64,000 nt of DNA from Tichowtungia aerotolerans. Lineage in GTDB: Bacteria; Verrucomicrobiota; Kiritimatiellia; Kiritimatiellales; Tichowtungiaceae. Position numbers and translations under genes: made by a program. The notes below the pieces were generated by a model. That model did not search any database, was not told the origin of the DNA, and worked only from the letters and a program-made list of their open reading frames with translations. Below are positions 17,401 to 26,030 of the stretch, piece by piece. Position 1 is the first letter of the stretch. Each line of letters begins with the position of its first letter. The stretch covers positions 2,608,900 to 2,672,899 of the forward strand of contig NZ_CP047593.1 of NCBI RefSeq assembly GCF_009905215.1, in the 5' to 3' direction.

Positions 17401-18018
17401 CTGCAGGGAGATGATCTGCCGTTTGACTTCGCGGATCACATCGGCCAGACGCAGCAGGTTGGCTTCGGTCTGCTCCAGTTTGCGCAGTGCCTCTTTTTTG
17501 TCTGCCTTGTATTTCGTGATGCCGGAGGCCTCTTCAAACACCGCGCGGCGGTCGTCGGGTCGCGAAGAGAGAATCTGGTCGATTTTTCCCTGTTCGAGCA
17601 CTGAGTAGGAGTTGGTCCCGACCCCGGTATCCATGAACAGGCGCTGGATATCTTTGCGGCGGCACGCTTTTTTATTAATGAAATAGTCGCTTTCGCCGGT
17701 GCGGAACACGCGGCGGGTAATGCTTACCTCGTTCAGGCCGATCTCCAGGGTTTCATCGCAGTCTGCCAGGGTCAGCGTCACTTCCGCCATTCCCAGCGGT
17801 TTGTGGGAATCCGTTCCGTTGAAGATGCAGTCCTCCATGGTGGCGCCGCGCAGCGCACGCGCGCGCGATTCGCCGAGGACCCAGCGGATGGCATCAGAAA
17901 CATTGCTTTTTCCGCAGCCGTTCGGGCCGACAATCGCCGTCATGCCCGGTTCAAACTCCAAGTGAGTCTTTTCTGCGAAACTTTTGAAGCCTACGATATC
18001 TACGGATTTCAAATACAT
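14479..18018 (-). CDS. smc: Chromosome segregation protein SMC
   Basis: An 1179-residue SMC ATPase, normal length. The N-terminal head starts MYLKSVDIVGFKSFAEKT with Walker A GPNGCGKSN near residue 32. Two long coiled coils (about 165-490 and 660-1000) flank a hinge around residues 500-650 with glycine-rich turns. The C-terminal head has the signature LLSGGERTMTA and Walker B FCVLDELDAALDEAN. It forms the ring that compacts and segregates the chromosome with ScpA and ScpB, whose genes are not in this window. Long open frames on the opposite strand are shadows of its biased codon use. Confidence 0.97.
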   Translation of the reverse strand: MYLKSVDIVGFKSFAEKTHLEFEPGMTAIVGPNGCGKSNVSDAIRWVLGESRARALRGATMEDCIFNGTDSHKPLGMAEVTLTLADCDETLEIGLNEVSITRRVFRTGESDYFINKKACRRKDIQRLFMDTGVGTNSYSVLEQGKIDQILSSRPDDRRAVFEEASGITKYKADKKEALRKLEQTEANLLRLADVIREVKRQIISLQRQAGKAQRYKEIQASLRVLDIYVTRTRLSELETRIQEIRAKLEELRLKVDEAHNGIEAANGQTDGLRAELHELEQTIGNTMDESMRVKNELERAMQTIRTNTERVAELESLAQQNTKESEEAKNRLQQHRDSLEEVLRLIESAETEKKEAAAELERTTAAQRETEALVHAGREELNRMRSESMELDSRIGRLQNELSEIDAKERASVIRKEQLAAEKSGLERSLASYEERRQEMAAQVEGLRQAVAVQEQTLNDLRTQRTTLAEQIQILENEVSELNRQLTDKNARLEMIAADREEGFPPGARHLLESGDENVIGPLAEQFTAGEGFETALETVLRPWMDAVVVKSRSGARSVLTLLSGSGHGSVRLLSADAPAPAAVQAEGIPLISKVSFSDNVAPLASQLLANVFIADSLQTIPITLPAGAVFVTKTGELLTAEGAGELWKPEEGDVNPLGRHHLREQLQGEIEVLSNELSAKQERLSALRTEQSGAGDALEIARGELDARRRSLAVQEGEAQVISRELETARERVETVTFEFNTLIEQKGEGEDRRTAVAREGAEAREKLAKTRQQISTKTEELNALEEKRAEALSATSECRVQFSQREQRLESLQSRRQPLQARLKELSDVIEERTRGVSTYQQRVAQLKETSAGAEAKLEGLKEAVAAADAKLAEVRQVREVKTVTLAERERSLRVMQQQLDELQGQKTSFEVELAEQRMRHQNAADRLTSTWQITLEDLPREPEPEWEDERPDMEELETQVAEYRAKLESMGPVNLVAIEEHAELEERFAFLNQQEDDLTKAKAQLMEMIKKINETTTALFKETFDKVNDNFGEMFKNLFGGGSAKLVLVDEEDVLESGIEIIARPPGKKLQTISLLSGGERTMTAVALLFSLFKVKPSPFCVLDELDAALDEANIGRFVKMVLNFLDQSQFILITHSRQTIAAADVIYGVTMPNRGVSRIMSMKFADYQDSDTAKK

Positions 18019-18210
18019 CCGGTCTTGATACCATGCGCAGGCCGGCGGGGCAATCCTGCAAGGGCCAAAACTCGCTTTTCAATGCTTGTTTGTGCGCGGT
18101 CTGTGCCCGGGACCCTCGGCGGAAATCATTGGGCCTGTTCCCGCTCATTTCGAGTGTGTCGATCGGGACAGAATGAGGGCTGTTATCAGAAATGCCTCCG
18201 CTGAGGTATA

Positions 18211-18245
18211 AAAAGACCCGCCCGCGGGAGAACTGAGGGCGGGTC
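18211..18245 (-). terminator. Rho-independent terminator of the htrA-like gene
   Basis: A perfect 9-bp GC-rich stem (18215-18223 with 18237-18245) is followed on the minus strand by five T residues, directly after the stop codon of the protease gene. The rest of the 234-base gap up to smc (18019-18210) shows no gene or clear motif. Confidence 0.85.
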
Positions 18246-18252
18246 CGGCGGC

Positions 18253-19662
<1,410 letters not shown>

Positions 19663-19796
19663 TGCAAATCTCCTGTAACGGTTGAGTTTGTTTATCCATG
19701 TGACGCCCCTTTGCGTCGTTCGTTCATTTTTAGTCGATTTTTTTTTAGTCGCAATGATTTTGAAACAAAACCGGATGTGCTTTAATCGCCCGCCTT

Positions 19797-20426
19797 ATGG
19801 AAAAGCAGCTGTTGATTTTTGATTTAGACGGGACGCTGGCTGAAACCCGACAGGATTTGGCCTCCGGAATTAACCTGATGCGGGCCCATTATGGACTGGC
19901 GCCGCTGGATGTGGAAACCGTGACCGGCTACATCGGCGACGGCATCCGCAAGCTGGTGGAGCGTTCGCTGCAGGGGCTGGATGTGGATATTGACGAGGCG
20001 GTTGCGCTCGACAAAAAGTTTTATGCCGAGCACATGTTTGATGAAACCCGGCTTTATCCCGGGGCGGAAGAGGGGTTGAAGGCACTGTCCGCCCATGCGC
20101 TGGCTGTGCTGAGCAATAAGCCGGGCGATCCGACCCGGGCCATCCTGAAACATCTGGGTGTGGATGGGCTCTTTTTCCGAATGCTGGGCGGCGGCGATCT
20201 GCCGAATCTGAAGCCGTCGCCGGACGGAATCGAGGCGCTGCTGGCCGAGTCCGGGATTTCAAAGGAAAACACGTGGATGATCGGCGACCATCACACAGAC
20301 CTGGAAGTGGCGCATAATGCCGGAGTCAAAAGCGGGTTTGTGACCTACGGCCTTGGACATGCCGGAGAGTTTTCTGCCGACCAAACCTGGAGCACGTTTG
20401 GCGAGCTGGTCGATTTTTTTAGTTAA
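19797..20426 (+). CDS. gph: HAD-superfamily phosphatase, phosphoglycolate-phosphatase-like
   Basis: A 209-residue HAD hydrolase with motif I DLDGTLAETRQD near residue 9, motif II as LSNKPGDP, the Lys in PNLKPSPDG, and motif IV as MIGDHHTDLEVA. The cap domain is the small helical type of subfamily IA, as in Gph and PpaX. The most likely role is dephosphorylating 2-phosphoglycolate formed during DNA repair, but specificity cannot be fixed from sequence. It lies 13 bases ahead of queF on the same strand, suggesting cotranscription. Confidence 0.85.
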   Translation: MEKQLLIFDLDGTLAETRQDLASGINLMRAHYGLAPLDVETVTGYIGDGIRKLVERSLQGLDVDIDEAVALDKKFYAEHMFDETRLYPGAEEGLKALSAHALAVLSNKPGDPTRAILKHLGVDGLFFRMLGGGDLPNLKPSPDGIEALLAESGISKENTWMIGDHHTDLEVAHNAGVKSGFVTYGLGHAGEFSADQTWSTFGELVDFFS

Positions 20427-20439
20427 AACGAGGTGAATT

Positions 20440-20850
20440 ATGAAAAGTCATACAGAAGGACTGACCCTGTTGAAAAAGGGCGAGATGAATTATCCGCAGG
20501 CGCCTGACGCATCGATTCTGGAAACGTTTGAGAACTCAAATCCGCAGCGAAACTACTGGATTCAGTTTGAGACGGATGAGTTTACGTCGCTCTGCCCCAT
20601 TACCGGCCAGCCCGACTTCGCGCGCATCACGATCGAGTACGTTCCCGATCAGCTGTGCGTTGAAAGCAAGTCGCTCAAGCTGTTCCTGTTTTCATTCCGC
20701 AATGAGGGATCGTTCTACGAGGACGTCACAAACCGCATTTACACCGATCTGTTTGGCCTGCTGAAACCGCGGCACCTGATCGTGACCGGCGACTTTACCG
20801 CCCGCGGCGGGATCCGTTCCAGTGTGCGGGTGGACTCTGCAGACGCTTAA
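20440..20850 (+). CDS. queF: NADPH-dependent 7-cyano-7-deazaguanine reductase (preQ1 synthase)
   Basis: A 136-residue unimodular QueF with the thioimide-forming Cys in SLCPITGQPDFA and the diagnostic ESKSLKLFLFSFRNEGSF motif that binds NADPH and substrate. It reduces preQ0 to preQ1 in queuosine synthesis. The gene has an AACGAGGTG ribosome site and is convergent with the queE-queC-queD-protease operon, so together with queA the pathway from GTP-derived precursor to epoxyqueuosine is nearly complete here. Two short palindromes lie just beyond its stop. Confidence 0.95.
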   Translation: MKSHTEGLTLLKKGEMNYPQAPDASILETFENSNPQRNYWIQFETDEFTSLCPITGQPDFARITIEYVPDQLCVESKSLKLFLFSFRNEGSFYEDVTNRIYTDLFGLLKPRHLIVTGDFTARGGIRSSVRVDSADA

Positions 20851-20870
20851 GTGCAGTCCGCCTGAGCAGA

Positions 20871-20917
20871 TTTCCAGACTCTGGAAAAAGGAGATTTATT
20901 TTTCCAGGGTTTGGAAC
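20871..20917. repeat. Two copies of the TTTCCA-N5-TGGAAA palindrome
   Basis: Copy one is 20871-20887 with spacer GACTC. Copy two starts at 20901 with spacer GGGTT and right arm TGGAAC. They are 30 bases apart at the convergent end of queF and the protease gene. The second encodes the last residues of the protease (FQTLEK). Confidence 0.85.
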
Positions 20918-22398
20918 ACATTCTCGTAGACGTTTGTGTTTTCCTGCAGATCGCTGGAGCGGTCGGCGGGAATTCGGTAGGTGGCAAGAATTCGCGGCTG
21001 TTCCTGCCGGACTTTTTCCCGGTCCAGGACCATTTCCAGGCCGATGGTGTTTTCGAAGGTGATGAATTCATTGCCGGCGCCGGCTTCAATCAGGGAAATC
21101 ATCTGTTTGAGGTTGCGCACTTTCTGTCCGTCGACCGACTCAATCTGCCAGTAATTTTCGTTCTGGTATCCCTGGTTGACGTCGGCGGCGAGGACGCGGA
21201 GCGCCAGCACAACCTCATCGGTTTCCCTGGGGCGCAGGTTGTTGCTCATGCGCGCAATCAGTTCTTTCGGGGCGTTATTGTACCAGTTCTTTCCCCACAT
21301 CTGCAGCAGGTTCTTCGTGAGCGGAACGAAAACGACTCCGCCGTAGATGTAGTAACTCGGCAGTATGTCATACTGCTCCATCGGAATCAGCCAGTTGTCA
21401 TCAAAGGTGTGCGAGAGGGGGATATCGAGCGGCAGGAGCTGATTGTTGCGCAGCACTTCGACCTTTAAATGATCGCCGATCTGGTTTTCCTGCACATAAT
21501 AAAGAAACAGGGTGCGTTCTTTGGGGCGAAACTCAACCGTGCCGTCGTCGGCAACAGGGTGGCCCTTGACGCTCAGTAGAACATCGCCGGTTTGCAGGAC
21601 CCCGTCTGCGGCGGATTTATGAGCAATACCTGTAATCAGCATTCCGGTCTGCCCGGGTGCCATGCCGTATCGCCGCCGCATATCGGGGTTTTCCATTTTC
21701 TGCCAGTTGATTCCAAGGTCTGGAACGCCGTCCTGCCGGTTGTTCTGAATATCCTTCAGAAAATGCTGCACGACCGGAACGGGAATGATGTAGCCGATAT
21801 TATCCGCCTGCGTCATTCCCTGCATGGCGACACCGACCAGCTGGCCGTCTACAATGGCCGGGCCGCCGGAGTTGCCGGGGTTGATGGCCGCATCGATCTG
21901 CGCCGCCAGCAGGTTGAGAGAGCTATGGGAATACGTCTGATGCTCAATGCGTGAGATCACGCCTTCGGTAATGCTCAGCGTATCGCCGCCCATCGGAAAG
22001 CCGTAAACATGTACATCCTGCTGGGTTTCCGGAAGTCCGCCCAGCGGGACAGGGTCGATGCCGTCAAAAAACGCCGGATCGTCAACCGTCAGCAGCGCAA
22101 GGTCAGCCTGATGGGATACAAAAAGCACGTGTGCCTGATAGCGCCGCGACTCCCCAAACCGGCGCACCTGAACAAAGGTCTGGTCGCGCACCACATGGCC
22201 GTTGGTGAGAATCCGGTTGCCGCTGATGATGCATCCCGAACCGGTCGAGCTCTGCGGGCCGCGCATGTTCCACGGATTGTAGTAATCCGGGATGTTGTGA
22301 ACGGTATAGATCTTAACAATCGCCTCGCGGACATCCTGTGCGGCGGCGGTGCCGGCGATCAGAATGCAGAACAGAACGGCAGGTATCCATCGTTTCAT
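20896..22398 (-). CDS. Secreted trypsin-like serine protease with PDZ domain
   Basis: The start at 22398 is chosen because it begins a clear signal peptide (MKRWIPAVLFCILIAGTAAAQ); the open frame upstream only shadows queD. The 500-residue product has a trypsin-like fold with catalytic His in ILTNGHVV, Asp in ADLALLTV and Ser in NPGNSGGPAI, then a PDZ-like region (about 250-350), and a C-terminal part of unknown type. It probably acts in the periplasm. It starts 8 bases after queD, so it is the last gene of the queE-queC-queD operon, although a link to queuosine is not expected. Its C-terminus is formed by a dispersed palindrome. Confidence 0.85.
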   Translation of the reverse strand: MKRWIPAVLFCILIAGTAAAQDVREAIVKIYTVHNIPDYYNPWNMRGPQSSTGSGCIISGNRILTNGHVVRDQTFVQVRRFGESRRYQAHVLFVSHQADLALLTVDDPAFFDGIDPVPLGGLPETQQDVHVYGFPMGGDTLSITEGVISRIEHQTYSHSSLNLLAAQIDAAINPGNSGGPAIVDGQLVGVAMQGMTQADNIGYIIPVPVVQHFLKDIQNNRQDGVPDLGINWQKMENPDMRRRYGMAPGQTGMLITGIAHKSAADGVLQTGDVLLSVKGHPVADDGTVEFRPKERTLFLYYVQENQIGDHLKVEVLRNNQLLPLDIPLSHTFDDNWLIPMEQYDILPSYYIYGGVVFVPLTKNLLQMWGKNWYNNAPKELIARMSNNLRPRETDEVVLALRVLAADVNQGYQNENYWQIESVDGQKVRNLKQMISLIEAGAGNEFITFENTIGLEMVLDREKVRQEQPRILATYRIPADRSSDLQENTNVYENVFQTLEK

Positions 22399-22406
22399 AA
22401 CGGTTC

Positions 22407-22784
22407 TCAGCGGGTGGGTTCGGGGCCGCGATAGATGCAGCCGGAGGTTTCGGTTTCTTTGATAACCAGCTGATAAAGCAGGGGCAGCTGCGGTTTCAGA
22501 ATGTTCCACAGCCAGACGCTCATGTTTTCGCTGGTCGGATTCTCCAGCCCCTCGATTTCGTTGAGAATCGCGTGGTCGAGCTGCTGGAGAACCGGCGTAC
22601 ACACCTTGGACAGGTCTCCGAAGTCCATTACAAAACCGGTTTGCGGGTCGACTTCGCCTTTCAGGTGAACTTCGATCTCGAAGCCGTGTCCGTGCATCGC
22701 GGAGCATTTGTGGGTATCCGGTACGCCGGTCAGTCGGTGCGCGGCATCAAACCGCAGTGTTTTATAAATCTGCATTTCAGGCAT
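22407..22784 (-). CDS. queD: 6-carboxytetrahydropterin synthase
   Basis: A 125-residue member of the 6-pyruvoyl-tetrahydropterin synthase fold. Zinc-binding histidines are in DAAHRL and MHGHGFE, the catalytic Cys is in HKCSAMHG, and the later Asp/His pair is in QLDHAIL. QueD turns dihydroneopterin triphosphate into 6-carboxytetrahydropterin, the second step of queuosine synthesis. Its position between queC and the protease gene on the same strand supports QueD rather than a eukaryote-type PTPS role. GTP cyclohydrolase, which makes its substrate, is not in the window. Confidence 0.93.
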   Translation of the reverse strand: MPEMQIYKTLRFDAAHRLTGVPDTHKCSAMHGHGFEIEVHLKGEVDPQTGFVMDFGDLSKVCTPVLQQLDHAILNEIEGLENPTSENMSVWLWNILKPQLPLLYQLVIKETETSGCIYRGPEPTR

Positions 22785-22877
22785 AGGAATTCCTTTCTGA
22801 AAGATGAACTATGAAGGCGGTGTTTTTTCAACTAAAAAGGCCAACGCCGTTTGAGTTCCTGTTTCATCTTTCATCTT

Positions 22878-23570
22878 TTACATTTCATATTTTCTAGGAT
22901 CTTTGGTTCCGGCTTCTTTAAATCCTTTGAGGCGCAGGCGGCAGGAATCGCAGGTGCCGCAGGCTTTGCCGTCCGGCGCCGGGTCGTAGCAGCTGGTGGT
23001 TTGTCCGTAGTCGACGCCGAGCTCCAGCCCGGTTGTGATAATCTGCGCTTTCGTCAGATCGATCAGCGGCGCATGGATGGTCAGTTTCTCCTCGCCGGTC
23101 ACGCCCGCCCTGGTGGCGAGGTTGGCCATTTTTTCGTAGGCGGTGATGAATTCGGGTCTGCAGTCGGGATAGCCGCTGTAGTCGAGGGCATTCACGCCGA
23201 TGAAAATGTCGGTGCAGCCGAGCACTTCCGCCCATGCGAGTGCGTAAGACAGGAAAATGGTGTTGCGCGCCGGAACGTATGTGATCGGGATTTCATCCTC
23301 ATCACCCGCCTCGTGCGGCACATCAATGTTGGTGTCGGTCAGCGCCGACCCGCCGAAGGCGCCGAGATCAATCTCAACGGTGCGGTGCTCCACCGTCTTC
23401 AGCATTTTGGCAACTTGGGATGCGCATTCCAGCTCGACCATATGACGCTGGCCGTACCGGAAGGAGAGGGCATAGCAGTCAAACCCTTCCGCTTTGGCCA
23501 TCGCCAGCGCCGTTGCAGAGTCCAGTCCGCCACTCAGCAGGACCACTGCTTTTTTCCGGTTTTTCATCAA
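22878..23570 (-). CDS. queC: 7-cyano-7-deazaguanine synthase
   Basis: A 230-residue ATP-dependent enzyme that converts 7-carboxy-7-deazaguanine to preQ0. The PP-loop [11 protein letters not shown] lies near residue 14, and the zinc site [17 protein letters not shown] near residue 195 has the expected four cysteines. It lies 30 bases after queE and about 90 bases before queD on the same strand. The gap before queD holds only a T-rich TTTCATC-type low-complexity stretch. Length and motifs match the family. Confidence 0.96.
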   Translation of the reverse strand: MMKNRKKAVVLLSGGLDSATALAMAKAEGFDCYALSFRYGQRHMVELECASQVAKMLKTVEHRTVEIDLGAFGGSALTDTNIDVPHEAGDEDEIPITYVPARNTIFLSYALAWAEVLGCTDIFIGVNALDYSGYPDCRPEFITAYEKMANLATRAGVTGEEKLTIHAPLIDLTKAQIITTGLELGVDYGQTTSCYDPAPDGKACGTCDSCRLRLKGFKEAGTKDPRKYEM

Positions 23571-23600
23571 TCCATCACTCCTGTATTCGTCATTCCGTTC

Positions 23601-24374
23601 TCAAAGAAGCCCCATCAATTTATGGCTTTGAGGAATAATGCGCACGGTTTTTTTCAGCGAACATGCCATTTCGGACTGCCAGTGAAGGATCTGCTGCGCC
23701 GTGGGTATCCGATCGGTTCTCGATGCCGCCGTCATCGGCTGCAGAACCACATCGGCCTCCGTCTGGGTCGCGGTAATCAGCTCGATCGCCTCGACCAGGT
23801 CTTCCTCTGCCGTGTCGGCGCTCACCACCAGTTTGATGGTTGTGCTGATGCGGCGGGCACGGATGGCTTCCATAAAATGCTGATGCTGCAGCCACGTCTC
23901 CGGCTCTCCGGTCACGCTGGGCAGTTTAATGTCCATCAGTACATGGTCGATATACTCGGCAATGCTTTCAAATTCTTCCACCAGATCGCCGCTGGTTTCC
24001 AGATGGACCGGCAGGGCAAACTCTTTTTTGGCCTGCGGCAGGAATTCTTTCAGGAACTTTGCGTGCAGCAGTGGCTCGCCGCCGGTTAGGAACAGGTCGT
24101 CATGAACGCAGACAACGCTGTACAGCAGCTTCAGAAGCTTAATCAGTCCTGCGCAGTCCAGCGGGTTGGAGAACTCTTTGAACGTTCCGCTGCCCGGAAC
24201 GGTTTCAATGCGCACGGAATCGGTGCGCTGGAACGGCGTGTCGCAGTAAAGACAGTTGCGGTGGCATTCGCAGAAACGCACAAAAAGCTGGCGGCGGCCG
24301 ATGTTGACGCCCTCGCCCTGCGCGGAACTGAAAATTTCGCTCACAAATGCGGATGGTTGGTTTTTCTGGGTCAT
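23601..24374 (-). CDS. queE: 7-carboxy-7-deazaguanine synthase (radical SAM)
   Basis: The ATG at 24374 gives 257 residues; an in-frame TTG at 24398 is an alternative. The first part shows the QueE pattern SEIFSSAQGEG and the 4Fe-4S/SAM cluster motif C-x3-C-x2-C (CHRNCLYCDTPF). GGEPLL, the SAM-binding GGE motif, follows near residue 110. The protein rearranges 6-carboxytetrahydropterin to the 7-deazapurine ring. It is the first gene of the queE-queC-queD-protease operon and is divergent from queA across an unusual GGAAT-rich region. Confidence 0.94.
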   Translation of the reverse strand: MTQKNQPSAFVSEIFSSAQGEGVNIGRRQLFVRFCECHRNCLYCDTPFQRTDSVRIETVPGSGTFKEFSNPLDCAGLIKLLKLLYSVVCVHDDLFLTGGEPLLHAKFLKEFLPQAKKEFALPVHLETSGDLVEEFESIAEYIDHVLMDIKLPSVTGEPETWLQHQHFMEAIRARRISTTIKLVVSADTAEEDLVEAIELITATQTEADVVLQPMTAASRTDRIPTAQQILHWQSEMACSLKKTVRIIPQSHKLMGLL

Positions 24375-24425
24375 TTCCTTCGATTCCTGAATGTTCAAAG
24401 CGGGAGCATACCTGAAGGCGGCGCC

Positions 24426-24529
24426 GGAATGGAATAATGGAATGGTGGAATAATGATAAGGATATAGAAGATTCCTGTGATTCTGGTTTCCAAGACTCCA
24501 AGATTCCAGTATTCCAATAGCCCATTCCC
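24426..24529. repeat. Inverted arrays of degenerate GGAAT repeats in the queE/queA gap
   Basis: The left half (24426-24455) reads GGAAT units on the plus strand. The right half (24471-24529) contains ATTCC units, which on the minus strand are TGGAAT-type units spaced about 8 bases apart. The two halves could pair. The array fills almost the whole divergent promoter region of queE and queA, and queA has no visible ribosome site after it. Confidence 0.7.
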
Positions 24530-25567
24530 ATGAAAGTAGACCTTTTTGATTTTGATTTGCCCCGGCAGTACATCGCGGACCATCCGGCCAGCCCGCGCGA
24601 TTCCGCGCGCCTGCTCGACCTGACCGGCGACGGCTTTGCCGACCGCGTCATGCGCGACCTGCCGGACTGCCTGCAGCCCGGCGACCTGCTGATCGCCAAC
24701 AACACCAAGGTTATTCCCGCGCGGCTCGACGGCCTGCGCGACGCCGTAAAAATCGAGGCCACGCTCCATATGCGCACCGGCAACGACGAATGGCTCGCCT
24801 TCGCCAAGCCCGGCAAGCGCCTCAAGGTCGGCCAGCGCGTCGACTTTGCCGACGGGTTCTGGGCCGAAGTCGCCGAAAAGCTCGACGGCGGCGACATCCG
24901 CTTCCGCTTCAACTGCGGCGGAGATGAACTTTTCCAATGTTTGGAAAAATACGGACGCATGCCGTTGCCGCCCTACATTCAGCGCAAGTTGGAATCCACC
25001 GAAAACGCCACGGACCGCAATGATTACCAAACACTCTTCGCCAAAGAAGAGGGGGCAGTCGCCGCGCCGACCGCCGGACTTCATTTTACGGAGAAAATTT
25101 TCCAGGGTTTGGAAAAAAGCGGCGTGAGTTTTGAAACCGTTACGCTGCACGTCGGCGCCGGCACTTTCCTGCCGGTCAAAGTGGACGACACCGAAGAGCA
25201 CAAAATGCATTCCGAGTGGGGGACGCTTTCGCAGAAAACCGTCGAGTTAATCAACGCGACCCGCATGGCGGGAGGCCGAATCGTCGCCGTCGGTACCACG
25301 TCACTGCGTCTGCTCGAAAGCGCCGCGATTGCGCCGGGAAGCATCAAACCCTTCACCGGAGAAACCGACATCTTCATTACGCCCGGCTACCAGTTCAAGA
25401 TCGTGGATCTGCTGCTGACTAATTTCCATCTGCCGCGCTCAACCCTGTTCATGCTCGTCTCCGCCTTCGCCGGCCGCGAACGCATGCTTGCCGCCTACGA
25501 ACACGCCAAGGCCGAAAGCTATCGCTTCTATTCCTATGGCGATGGTTGCCTGCTCAAGCGGCGCTGA
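24530..25567 (+). CDS. queA: S-adenosylmethionine:tRNA ribosyltransferase-isomerase
   Basis: A 345-residue QueA that transfers and isomerises the ribose of SAM onto preQ1 in tRNA, giving epoxyqueuosine. Family landmarks are DFDLPRQYIADHPASPRDSARLL at the start, MPLPPYI near residue 145, GAVAAPTAGLHFT, VTLHVGAGTFLPV and NFHLPRSTLFMLVSAFAG near the end. Two TTTCCA-N5-TGGAAA palindromes fall inside it and encode FQCLEK and FQGLEK at positions where other QueA proteins have unrelated but compatible residues. The gene ends right where a group II intron remnant begins. The tRNA-guanine transglycosylase gene is not in the window. Confidence 0.96.
   Translation: MKVDLFDFDLPRQYIADHPASPRDSARLLDLTGDGFADRVMRDLPDCLQPGDLLIANNTKVIPARLDGLRDAVKIEATLHMRTGNDEWLAFAKPGKRLKVGQRVDFADGFWAEVAEKLDGGDIRFRFNCGGDELFQCLEKYGRMPLPPYIQRKLESTENATDRNDYQTLFAKEEGAVAAPTAGLHFTEKIFQGLEKSGVSFETVTLHVGAGTFLPVKVDDTEEHKMHSEWGTLSQKTVELINATRMAGGRIVAVGTTSLRLLESAAIAPGSIKPFTGETDIFITPGYQFKIVDLLLTNFHLPRSTLFMLVSAFAGRERMLAAYEHAKAESYRFYSYGDGCLLKRR
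24931..24947. repeat. TTTCCA-N5-TGGAAA palindrome inside queA
   Basis: Perfect arms with spacer ATGTT. In frame it encodes FQCLEK, just before the conserved MPLPPYI of QueA. Confidence 0.85.
25099..25115. repeat. TTTCCA-N5-TGGAAA palindrome inside queA
   Basis: Perfect arms with spacer GGGTT. In frame it encodes FQGLEK, just before the conserved VTLHVGAGTF of QueA. It lies 168 bases from the other copy in this gene. Confidence 0.85.
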
Positions 25568-26030
25568 CGACCAGCGTTACTCGGAGCGGGCGGAATCCGC
25601 GATAGAGTGAATGCGATGGTGTTTTTCAATGTTCGGAACTTTCTGGAACGCAGGCTGAAGCTGACGGTCAATGAGACCAAAAGCAAAGTCGCGTCTCTGG
25701 ACGAATGCACATTCCTCGGGTTCCAGATCAAACATGGACGGATTCGATGGAGCCAAAAGTCCGAAAAGGAGTTCAAGCGGCGCATCAAGGAACTCACCGG
25801 CCGAAGCTGGGGTGTTTCGATGGCGTACCGACTGAAGAAACTGCGGCAGTATATGCGCGGCTGGATCGGATACTTCGGTATCAGCGAATACTACCAACCC
25901 ATTCCACTGCTCGACCAATGGATACGCCGCCGCGTGCGGATGTGCTACTGGAAGATGTGGAAGCGACCTGCAAAGCGGTTCCGCGAACTGCTCAAGCTGA
26001 ACGTTAATATTCGGCAGATCAAAATGGTCG

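Noticed and set aside
14639-17965. Long open frames on the plus strand opposite smc (up to about 430 codons)
   Set aside because: They run antisense to a complete, motif-rich SMC protein and have no recognisable domains or ribosome sites; they result from strong codon bias.
22399-22707. N-terminal extension of the secreted protease
   Set aside because: It overlaps queD on the same strand in another frame and would place the signal peptide inside the protein; the start at 22398 is better.
22801-22877. TTTCATC-type low-complexity stretch between queC and queD
   Set aside because: Too short and irregular to call a repeat or regulatory site.
23571-23600. preQ1 riboswitch ahead of queC
   Set aside because: The gap is only 30 bases and shows no pseudoknot-like aptamer; none was seen near queF or queE either.
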